Of a stretch of DNA of 20,228 nt, positions 1 through 5,628 are shown piece after piece (position 1 is the stretch's first letter; each line of letters starts with the position of its first letter). The DNA is taken from positions 1-20,228 of the forward strand of contig DWXT01000109.1 in the NCBI GenBank assembly GCA_019119085.1. Reading direction: 5' to 3'. This DNA is from Flavonifractor avistercoris. Its GTDB lineage: Bacteria; Bacillota; Clostridia; Oscillospirales; Oscillospiraceae. The position numbers were made by a program, and so were the translations under genes. The notes beneath the pieces were generated by a model that was not told the origin of the DNA, made no database searches, and saw only the letters and a list, made by a program, of their open reading frames with translations.

Positions 1-521
1 CGGATCAGGCTCTTGTCCAGATAGGGGCCGTAGAGGGCCCATTCATAGTGGGCGTCCATGCCCATGACCGGATGATCAGCATAATCCCCATCCTGTTCGG
101 TAAATCGGATGAGATAGCTCTTCTTATCAAAGTAGCGGGAGGAATTTCCCCGGATTCGGATCAGGGAATCCGTCTCCAGATCAGGTGCGTCGGAGGGATG
201 GTGGTTATGGCTCTCATCATCCAGGATGGATATCCTCGCCCCCAGCATTTCCTCTCCATTTTCCGTGGTCGTGAAAACCGTCGTTCCGTCCCCGAGCTCC
301 ACAGGCTCGCCCGGAATCTCCTCCCCGCCGGTGTCGATGATGACCAGGGGCAGGTGGGTGCACAGCTCCGTGCCGCCGCAGTCACAGCCGGCATCGGGCT
401 GGCGGGCGGTCAGGTGCTGGCGCACCCGGTAGGGGCCCTCCTTGGCCTCGGCGGCGGTGGCCGCCAGCGCGCAGACGAGCATCAGCACCGCCATGGCTAT
501 GCCGAACACCTTGTATTTCAC
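1..521 (-). CDS. CotH-family kinase protein, N-terminal part (cut by window edge)
   Basis: The reading frame runs off the window start, so only the first 173 codons are visible. The GTG start at 521-519 is preceded by a GGAAGGGGG ribosome site in the 30-bp gap after the DUF4956 gene. The first 26 residues (KYKVFGIAMAVLMLVCALAA then TAAEA) form a good signal peptide, so the protein is exported or membrane-anchored. Next come LPLVIIDTGGEEI, an ISILDDE strand, and IRGNSSRYFDKKSYLIRF, the signature of the CotH kinase family (RGNSS..F.KKSY). CotH of Bacillus phosphorylates spore coat proteins; many relatives lie outside sporulation loci with unknown substrates. A cysteine-rich insert (CDCGGTELC) precedes the core. 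Its position behind the VTC and DUF4956 genes suggests one operon. Family assignment is confident; the substrate is unknown. Confidence 0.88.
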   Translation of the reverse strand, partial: MKYKVFGIAMAVLMLVCALAATAAEAKEGPYRVRQHLTARQPDAGCDCGGTELCTHLPLVIIDTGGEEIPGEPVELGDGTTVFTTTENGEEMLGARISILDDESHNHHPSDAPDLETDSLIRIRGNSSRYFDKKSYLIRFTEQDGDYADHPVMGMDAHYEWALYGPYLDKSLI

Positions 522-551
522 CCGTTTCAGCCCCCTTCCGCCGTCCGGCCG

Positions 552-1241
552 TCAGCCGCTGATCTCGTCGTTCTGCATCACAATGTTGAAATATTCGATG
601 CCGCCGATCTCGTAGACGGCGTCGGTGATGCTCCGGCCCCCCGCCTTTTCCCCGGCCGGCTTGCGCAGGTATTTCCCGTTGAGCTCATAGATGTACTCCG
701 TGCTCTCGTCCGTGGTGTTCTTGGCCCGCAGAACCGCCTTCCGGTTGTAATACTGGAAGAACAGCGACTCCACCCGGGACTCGTTCACCCGGGCGGTGCG
801 CAGGATCAGCAGGGCCCGGTTGTCCGTCCGGATGCGGCCGAAGAGGAGCAGGAGCAGGAACACCACGGCGCTGCCCGCCGCGGCCACCAGGTAGTCCCCC
901 GCGCCGCAGCATATGCCTACCACGATGGCCCAGAAGATGTAGATGGTGTCCCGGGAGTCCTTGATGGCCGTGCGGAAGCGGACGATGGACAGCGCGCCCA
1001 CCATGCCGAGGGACAGAGCCAGGTTGTTGCCGATGACGATCATGACCGTGGTGGTAATCACCGTCAGGGCCACCAGGGACACGTTGAATTTGGCGCTGTA
1101 GATGCTGCCGCTGTGGCTCAGGCGGTAGGACAGGAACAGAAAGCCCGCAATCACCGCGGACACCGCCAGCCGGAGCAGGATGACCTCCCCGGTCAGTTCG
1201 CCCCCGCCGCTCTCCAGCAGCTGAAACAGATACTCTCTCAT
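552..1241 (-). CDS. DUF4956 family membrane protein
   Basis: This 229-residue protein starts at ATG 1241 behind an AAGGAGAAG ribosome site. Four hydrophobic segments are visible at about 19-39, 53-72, 100-112 and 116-136. A soluble domain of about 90 residues follows, facing one side of the membrane. The conserved core GALSIVRFRTAIKDSRDTIY followed by FWAI, residues 82-105, is the hallmark I associate with DUF4956. Proteins of this family commonly sit beside VTC-domain polyphosphate polymerases and CotH kinases, as here; the biochemical role is not established. The gene lies 192 bp after the VTC gene and 30 bp before the CotH gene on the same strand. A channel, scaffold or regulator for the polymerase would be a guess. 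Family call is good, function open. Confidence 0.85.
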   Translation of the reverse strand: MREYLFQLLESGGGELTGEVILLRLAVSAVIAGFLFLSYRLSHSGSIYSAKFNVSLVALTVITTTVMIVIGNNLALSLGMVGALSIVRFRTAIKDSRDTIYIFWAIVVGICCGAGDYLVAAAGSAVVFLLLLLFGRIRTDNRALLILRTARVNESRVESLFFQYYNRKAVLRAKNTTDESTEYIYELNGKYLRKPAGEKAGGRSITDAVYEIGGIEYFNIVMQNDEISG

Positions 1242-1433
1242 GCTTTGCTCTTCTCCTTTTCCTCTTAGGGCTTGTTTGAAACTGGGCGATGTGCCCGGCG
1301 GTGAGGGATTTTGGGCCGCGGGCAGGCAATTTTTTCGCGGGAATCCCGGCGGATTTGCAATTCAAAATTGCGCTGTCCAGGGGGCAAAAGGCCCGTCGAT
1401 GGGGCATGGTGACATGTCCCAAACGAGCCCCGG
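1242..1433. repeat. Structured spacer with imperfect inverted ends (MITE-like candidate)
   Basis: This 192-bp gap splits two genes of one operon. Its ends are imperfect inverted repeats: GGGCTTGTTTG at 1268-1278 against CAAACGAGCCC at 1420-1430, 10 of 11 pairing plus one G-T. Inside are small hairpins: GGGC-GATGT-GCCC at about 1284-1296 and GCAATT-CAA-AATTGC at about 1357-1371. No convincing coding frame or promoter is visible. The inverted ends and the position suggest a small non-autonomous repeat that inserted into the operon, or a processing or stability element in the polycistronic RNA. No target-site duplication could be assigned. Copies elsewhere in the genome would decide. Confidence 0.35.
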
Positions 1434-2129
1434 CTAGCCCTGCATGCTCAGGGAGACGCTGCGGGCCAGGCAGTATTTGCTGACCGAAAGCTCGGAGCGC
1501 TCCACGAGATTGAGCAGGTCTTTGATGTAACTGAGCAGGAAGCCGTTGTACTTGACCTCCAATACCATATGAAAGGGATCCAGGACGGGATACATGGGCA
1601 GCTGCCCGGAAAACAGGCTGAAGCTGGATTCCGTGGCGATGATCCGGCTGTCCAGCGTGATGCGGATGTGGTTCTCCCGGGCCACATACGCCTGCCTGTG
1701 GTATTCCACCACCGCCCGGGGCTGGTAGCACCGGCAGTGCATCAGGCCGTAGCACTCCGCCGCAAAGGGGTCGTCGTGGGCCAGCAGGGGCCGGTAGTCC
1801 CCCAGGCAGAGCCGCTGCGCCTCCTCCCGCCCCAGGCGCAGAGACCGCTTGCGCTGATACGGCCCCTCCTTCTGCTTCATCTCCAGCATGGCGAAGTCCG
1901 ACCGGGGGCTGTAGGTGCGCAGCCGGAGCTTCCGCCGCAGCTCCAGTCCGTCCAGCTTGTCGTGAAAATCCTGGTCATCCGGCGTGTCGAAGTACAGGGA
2001 GCGGATCGTATAGCCCTGGGGCCCGTTGTGGGTGTCCCCGTGCATGACGGCCCCCAGGCGCCTGCGCAGAACCGCGCCGTCCGAAAGATTGATGGCATAT
2101 TTTTTCTCCTGGCGCAGAACCTCGTTCAT
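1434..2129 (-). CDS. VTC-domain polyphosphate polymerase-like protein
   Basis: The protein has 231 residues. ATG 2129 was chosen because GGGAGG lies 7 bases upstream and the protein opens with the family's first strand; an upstream ATG at 2171 has no ribosome site. VTC domains adopt the triphosphate tunnel fold, whose basic lining binds the growing polyphosphate chain made from ATP. The expected charged strands are in order: RQEKKYAI (6-13), SLYFDTP (44-50), ELRRKLRLRTY (63-73), MLEMKQKEG (81-89), VEYHRQAYV (141-149), IRITLDSRI (155-163) and VLEVKYNGF (189-197). Length fits a bare catalytic domain without the SPX domain of the yeast VTC complex. It is the first gene after a strong promoter and a long structured leader. 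DUF4956 and CotH genes follow. The fold is clear; product and direction of reaction are inferred from the family. Confidence 0.9.
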   Translation of the reverse strand: MNEVLRQEKKYAINLSDGAVLRRRLGAVMHGDTHNGPQGYTIRSLYFDTPDDQDFHDKLDGLELRRKLRLRTYSPRSDFAMLEMKQKEGPYQRKRSLRLGREEAQRLCLGDYRPLLAHDDPFAAECYGLMHCRCYQPRAVVEYHRQAYVARENHIRITLDSRIIATESSFSLFSGQLPMYPVLDPFHMVLEVKYNGFLLSYIKDLLNLVERSELSVSKYCLARSVSLSMQG

Positions 2130-2508
2130 TGCAGCCTCCCTTATCTGCCCGCCCGCCGCGCGGGCCCTCATCGGGCAGGAGATAAAACTTCATGCGCTTG
2201 GGGCGCACCAGGAACACAGGCAAAAGCCGGAGCGCATGAAGTTTTTGCGCATGTGGGCCGTCCCGGCCCACGCGCTTTTGATTTCATGGCTGCGCCGCTG
2301 AAAGCGGCACATGGCCGATTTCGCTGTGCTTTTGCATAGCAAAAACCGGCCTATTGCCGGACGGCAGCCATGTGCTGCCATCCTCAATAGACCGGTTGCG
2401 CTACTTGCTCCGTGATATAAAAGCGCCCAAATAATATATCACATCAGTGCATTCTATTTTCTGTCCCTATTCTGCATTTTTTGCATTTGGATAGGAAAAA
2501 GAATTACT
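2130..2508 (-). promoter_or_regulatory. Long hairpin-rich leader of the VTC operon
   Basis: The predicted transcript runs about 380 nt before the VTC start codon. In RNA order it can form: a GTGATATA/TATATCAC stem (2442-2435 with 2419-2412); a terminator-like hairpin (2397-2344) ending in five U; a GCCGCT/AGCGGC hairpin (2308-2294); GTGGGCCG with CGGCCCAC, loop of 3 (2271-2253); and a 15-bp perfect stem AAAACTTCATGCGCT/AGCGCATGAAGTTTT (2245-2231 with 2198-2184). A CAAAAGC/GCTTTTG pairing (2280-2274 with 2227-2221) crosses that 15-bp stem, so the two are mutually exclusive or form a pseudoknot. This looks like an attenuator or riboswitch-type leader, but I recognise no known class. It might instead be a cluster of repeated palindromes. 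No protein-coding gene was supported in this gap. Confidence 0.5.
2344..2397 (-). terminator. Terminator-like hairpin (attenuator of VTC operon, or end of the BlaI operon)
   Basis: On the minus strand AACCGGTCTATTG (2397-2385) pairs with CAATAGGCCGGTT (2356-2344) over 13 positions. One of these is G-U, so the minus-strand RNA pairs better than the plus-strand RNA. A second perfect hairpin, GGCAGC-ACATG-GCTGCC, sits in its apex (2379-2363). The descending arm runs into five U (2345-2341). It lies downstream of the predicted VTC-operon start site but before the gene, which suits attenuation. It could also end read-through from the upstream membrane-protein gene. Confidence 0.6.
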
Positions 2509-2514
2509 GAATCT

Positions 2515-2543
2515 ATCATAACCAGGATCCCGCCGGTTGTCAA
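2515..2543 (-). promoter_or_regulatory. SigA-type promoter of the VTC operon
   Basis: On the minus strand a perfect -35 TTGACA (2543-2538) is followed by a 17-base spacer and a -10 TATGAT (2520-2515), one base from consensus. Transcription should start near 2508. It begins only 28 bp after the stop of the upstream gene, so the VTC operon is separately controlled. Confidence 0.85.
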
Positions 2544-2570
2544 GGGGAATCTCGCCGCCCCCATGCGGCC

Positions 2571-3149
2571 TCACGCGTCCTCCGTCCCCTCCGGGGGGAA
2601 GAAGCCCCGCAGGACAAAGAGGCTGACGGCGATCACCACCCGCGCCCCCAGCCAGAACAGGAGCAGCAGGACGGCTGGCAGCTGCACCCATGCCTCCTCC
2701 GCCGGCAGGGGGAGAATGGACAGCAGGGTGACCGCAATCTGCAGCACCGCGTCAATGTTGCGGCACACCCGCAGGCGGCGGGCCAGCACCGGGGCATTCC
2801 CCGGCCCGTCGGCCAGCAGGGCCAGGTCGGTGAGCAGCTGGAAGTGGAAGTAGAGGGCCACGCAGGCGACCAGGGCGGAGAGCAGGAAGAACCGCCCGGT
2901 GAGCTCGGCGCCGGAGAGGGGGAGGGCCAGCCAGTCCACCCCGGCCGCAATCCCCAGCAGGATGCAGAAGGGCTTGAGCAGGGGCAGGTTCCGCAGCTCC
3001 CCGGAGAGCTGCCCGATGGCGAGGAAAATCAGCAGATAGCCCGCCCAGTTGGGCAGCAGATCCAGGTCGTTGATGCGGAAATTCAGCAGGATGAGCAGAT
3101 AGGCCCAGGCGATCCTGCTCAGGGCGTGGCGGATATTTTGGTTATTCAC
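2571..3149 (-). CDS. Hypothetical membrane protein of the BlaI/BlaR1 operon
   Basis: I do not recognise a named family. The 192-residue protein starts at GTG 3149, which overlaps the stop of the M56 protease gene as GTGA; a perfect GGAGGTGA ribosome site lies 4 bases upstream, so the two are translationally coupled. It is very hydrophobic, with probable membrane segments at about 13-26, 33-48, 56-77, 85-110 and 155-182. There is no signal peptide. An early DLDLLPNWAGYLLIF motif resembles small membrane proteins often seen with BlaR1-like genes in Clostridia. Co-expression suggests it is either an accessory to the sensor protease or the output of the system, for instance an envelope protection protein. 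Real gene with high confidence; function unknown. Confidence 0.78.
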   Translation of the reverse strand: MNNQNIRHALSRIAWAYLLILLNFRINDLDLLPNWAGYLLIFLAIGQLSGELRNLPLLKPFCILLGIAAGVDWLALPLSGAELTGRFFLLSALVACVALYFHFQLLTDLALLADGPGNAPVLARRLRVCRNIDAVLQIAVTLLSILPLPAEEAWVQLPAVLLLLFWLGARVVIAVSLFVLRGFFPPEGTEDA

Positions 3150-5086
3150 GGCGTCACCTCCGTGGGATAGGCGGTGCAGGTATAGACCTGGCCGCCGTCG
3201 TTGAAGGAGACCGCCAGGGCGGCGGGCATGGCGGTCAGGCTGAGCGCCTCTCCGTGATACGTTCCTGTGCTGAACTTGACTGGGTCATCATCCAGGCCGC
3301 CGGGCTCCAGGGTGACACGATAGCCCTCGGCCAGAGCTTGGGCGGGGTCACTGTCCGCGTCCATGGGGGCGATGCTCACATCCAGGGCGAAGGACTCCCC
3401 GGTGTCAACGGAGCGCAGCCGCAGGCCGTACCCATCCCGCATCCAGGTAAAGCCGGTGTGGGGCCGGGGCACAGGATCCAGCGTGTTGGAGGCAGCCCAG
3501 GAGAACAAGCCGGAAGTGGTTGGGGATGCGGTGCTGTCCACCCCCAGGCGGCACTGGACGTCCACCTCGAGCCGGAGGTTTGCGGTCTCCGTCACATAGG
3601 TGGTGTAGGGCGCCTCCGCGCTGGGGCAGAGCCAGATCCCCTCCTGGTTGGGATCCGGCCACACGGTCAGATCCCCCAGGGGCTCCACCGTCCAGAAGTC
3701 CCCGTCGGGCTGTACCGCCACCTGCTGGTACACGATGCCATAGGTGTCGTCCTCCGACAGGGGGGAGAAGAACAGCGTCCCGGTATAGCCCCCCGCCCTG
3801 TCAGGCAGGAGGTTCATTACCGACCACTCCGCCTGCCAGGCGGGGCGGGACCAGCGGTAGCCCAGCTCGTTGAAGGGGGATGCGTCCAGCGCATCCTCCA
3901 GCTCTGCCTCATCGTGGGGGGCCAGTCCGGCCTGCCAGGCATCCTCCCGCGCCCCCTCCGGCAGCACCATGGAGAGGTAGACCGGGCTGTCGCACAAAAT
4001 AGCCTTGGCGTAGGTGTCCAGGGCCCCGGCCACGGTGGTGGGCCGGTTGAGCTGGGCCCGGGCCAGGGCGAGCGCGCCCCGGTCGGTTCCGCCGGGCACC
4101 TCCACCGCGCCGCTGACGCCCCCCAGGCAGGTGACAGCCAGCACCACCGCCACCCCCACGGAGGCCAGGGCCATACCGGAGGGGTAGCGCTTGAACCGGG
4201 CGATGGCGGCGATCCGCCGCTTGATGTTCTGCCCGCCGTTGGCCATGGAGGAGGTGCCGGGGGCGCGGGCGTGCCGGTCGTCGGCCATGGACAGGAGGAT
4301 CACGCCGTAGTCCCGGCGCGCCTCCCCCTCCAGCCGCTCCAGCACCCGCTGGTCGCACAGGGACTCGCAGTCGTTCTGCATCCGGTCGCAGCAGTACCAC
4401 ACCAGGGGATTGCACCAGTGCAGGCACCGGAGGGCGCACACCCCCACCCCGGCCCACACATCGCCGTATTTCAGGTGGAGCAGCTCGTGGAGGAGCACCT
4501 TGTCGTCCACCGCCCGGTCGGGGAGCACCAGCACCGGAGCCAGGGGGCCGCAGACGAAAGCGCTCTCCAGCCCGGGCAGCACCACCACCCGCCGGGGGGC
4601 CTTCAGCCCGTACCGGGCCGCCACCCCCTCCACCTGTCCCAGTGTCTCCGGTGCGGGGGCCGCGCCCCGCCGGAGGGCGGCGCGCAGGCGCACATAGGAC
4701 AGCAGGAACCACAGTGCCAGCAGGAGCACCCCGGCGGCGTAGACATAGAAGAGCAGGTCGGTGACACTCCCCGGCGCGGGCAGGCCATGGGGAAAGAGGG
4801 GCACCGGGGCTGTCACCGCCGCCGGGGTATAGAGGTCGGTGAGGGCGGAGGAGAGGCGCCCCTCCGCGGCCATCCGGGCCGCCTCCAGAACCACCTGTCC
4901 ACCGGGCACCAGGGTGCGGCCCAGCAGGCCGGCGGGCACCAGGGCCCGCAGGGCCAGGATGGCCCACACCCCATACTGCCACCGGGGGGAGAGCTTGTCC
5001 AGAAAGAGCCGCTTGGCAATCAGCAGCACCGCCGCCGCCACCGACACGGCCAGGGTTTGATAGAGAAACGACCAGAGGTTGTCCAC
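3146..5086 (-). CDS. BlaR1/MecR1-like M56 membrane metallopeptidase with atypical outer domain
   Basis: The 646-residue protein starts at GTG 5086; GGAGGTG at the end of the repressor gene is its ribosome site. Membrane segments lie near 9-27, 39-57, 110-131 and 307-327. The cytosolic zinc-protease site is complete: H200-E-L-L-H204, then NPLVW (226-230) and the third-ligand region with E241 and D245 (NDCESLCD). In BlaR1/MecR1 this protease triggers removal of the BlaI repressor when an outer penicillin-binding domain is acylated. Here the outer part (about 330-646) is not recognisable as a penicillin-binding domain: no convincing SxxK, SxN, KTG series is present. It looks like a beta-rich domain with several Trp/Tyr-rich strands. 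The ligand is therefore probably not a classical beta-lactam response. The protease family call is firm; the signal sensed is unknown. Confidence 0.9.
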   Translation of the reverse strand: MDNLWSFLYQTLAVSVAAAVLLIAKRLFLDKLSPRWQYGVWAILALRALVPAGLLGRTLVPGGQVVLEAARMAAEGRLSSALTDLYTPAAVTAPVPLFPHGLPAPGSVTDLLFYVYAAGVLLLALWFLLSYVRLRAALRRGAAPAPETLGQVEGVAARYGLKAPRRVVVLPGLESAFVCGPLAPVLVLPDRAVDDKVLLHELLHLKYGDVWAGVGVCALRCLHWCNPLVWYCCDRMQNDCESLCDQRVLERLEGEARRDYGVILLSMADDRHARAPGTSSMANGGQNIKRRIAAIARFKRYPSGMALASVGVAVVLAVTCLGGVSGAVEVPGGTDRGALALARAQLNRPTTVAGALDTYAKAILCDSPVYLSMVLPEGAREDAWQAGLAPHDEAELEDALDASPFNELGYRWSRPAWQAEWSVMNLLPDRAGGYTGTLFFSPLSEDDTYGIVYQQVAVQPDGDFWTVEPLGDLTVWPDPNQEGIWLCPSAEAPYTTYVTETANLRLEVDVQCRLGVDSTASPTTSGLFSWAASNTLDPVPRPHTGFTWMRDGYGLRLRSVDTGESFALDVSIAPMDADSDPAQALAEGYRVTLEPGGLDDDPVKFSTGTYHGEALSLTAMPAALAVSFNDGGQVYTCTAYPTEVTP

Positions 5087-5089
5087 GCC

Positions 5090-5458
5090 TCACACCTCCA
5101 TGTCGTCCAGCAGACGGCGCAGCTCCTCCCGCTCCTGGGCGGTGAGGGCGCCGTCCCGCACAAAGGCGGCCACCAGCTTGCCCGCCGAGCCCTGGTATAC
5201 CCGATCCAGCAGGCCCTGCCGCTCGGCGGCGGCCCAGTCCTCCCGGCGCACCGCCGGGCGGTAGCGGTGGGGGGAGGCGCTTTTGTCGATGGTAACCAGG
5301 CCCTTGGCCTCCATACGGGTGAGGTAGGTGAGCACGGTGCTGCGGCTCCAGCCGGTGGACGGCCGCAGGGCGTCCACCGCCGCCCCCAGGGACAGCCCGC
5401 CGTCCCCGGTGGCCCACAGGGCGTCCAGCACCCGCCACTCCTTGTCGCTCAGCTTCAT
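5090..5458 (-). CDS. BlaI/MecI-family transcriptional repressor
   Basis: The 122-residue protein has normal length for the family. The ATG at 5458 follows AGGAGGGG with a 5-base gap. Residues 1-70 form the winged helix: LSDKEWRVLDALWATG, then the recognition helix region WSRSTVLTYLTRMEAKGLV and the wing with a HRYRP turn. Residues 75-122 are the dimerisation helices, ending in a charged EREELRRLLDDMEV. BlaI binds TACA-N2-TGTA palindromes as a dimer and is released after cleavage triggered by the partner M56 protease, encoded 3 bp downstream here. Two such boxes overlap its own promoter, so it should repress its own operon. No beta-lactamase gene lies in the window. Confidence 0.93.
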   Translation of the reverse strand: MKLSDKEWRVLDALWATGDGGLSLGAAVDALRPSTGWSRSTVLTYLTRMEAKGLVTIDKSASPHRYRPAVRREDWAAAERQGLLDRVYQGSAGKLVAAFVRDGALTAQEREELRRLLDDMEV

Positions 5459-5470
5459 GAGAACCCCTCC

Positions 5471-5480
5471 TACAGTTGTC
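5471..5480. promoter_or_regulatory. Second BlaI half-box (imperfect)
   Basis: TACAGTTGTC matches TACA-N2-TGTA with one mismatch at the last base. It lies just after the predicted start site of the blaI transcript, 28 bp from the perfect box, a spacing that would put two dimers near the same helix face region. Confidence 0.5.
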
Positions 5481-5494
5481 GCATCTGTAAGAAG

Positions 5495-5523
5495 ATCCTA
5501 CACCTGTAGGACATTTCTGTCAA
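5495..5523 (-). promoter_or_regulatory. SigA-type promoter of the BlaI operon
   Basis: On the minus strand TTGACA (5523-5518), a 17-base spacer and TAGGAT (5500-5495) give a strong promoter. The -10 element overlaps a perfect BlaI box, the normal layout for an auto-repressed blaI promoter. Confidence 0.8.
5499..5508. promoter_or_regulatory. BlaI operator box
   Basis: TACACCTGTA fits the BlaI/MecI consensus TACA-N2-TGTA exactly, and the dyad extends to CCTACA/TGTAGG (5497-5510). It covers the -10 region and the end of the spacer of the blaI promoter. It lies 54 bp upstream of the divergent DUF1846 promoter, which it probably does not block. Confidence 0.8.
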
Positions 5524-5561
5524 GGGACGCCGTGAAATTTGCCAAAATGGGAAAAAAGCCT

Positions 5562-5589
5562 TTGAGGGCGGGCAAGAATGTGCTAAAAT
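5562..5589 (+). promoter_or_regulatory. Promoter of the DUF1846 gene
   Basis: TTGAGG (5562-5567), 16 bases, TAAAAT (5584-5589) is a reasonable SigA-type promoter placed 39 bp before the start codon. It diverges from the blaI promoter. Confidence 0.65.
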
Positions 5590-5628
5590 ATCCGTTGAGT
5601 GAATTTGTGACAGGAGAGGAAGGAAAGC

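Noticed and set aside
48..1268. Long plus-strand open frame opposite the CotH and DUF4956 genes
   Set aside because: It is low-complexity (H/G/Q/V-rich), has no ribosome site, and lies opposite two well-recognised genes; it is a GC-rich shadow.
2190..2252. 20-codon minus-strand frame (MRKNFMRSGFCLCSWCAPSA) in the VTC leader
   Set aside because: It might be a leader peptide, but there is no good ribosome site and the codons are largely the palindrome arms; not supported as a gene.
3254..5509. 751-codon plus-strand open frame opposite the BlaI/M56 genes
   Set aside because: Composition is that of an antisense shadow in GC-rich DNA; the minus-strand genes carry complete family motifs.
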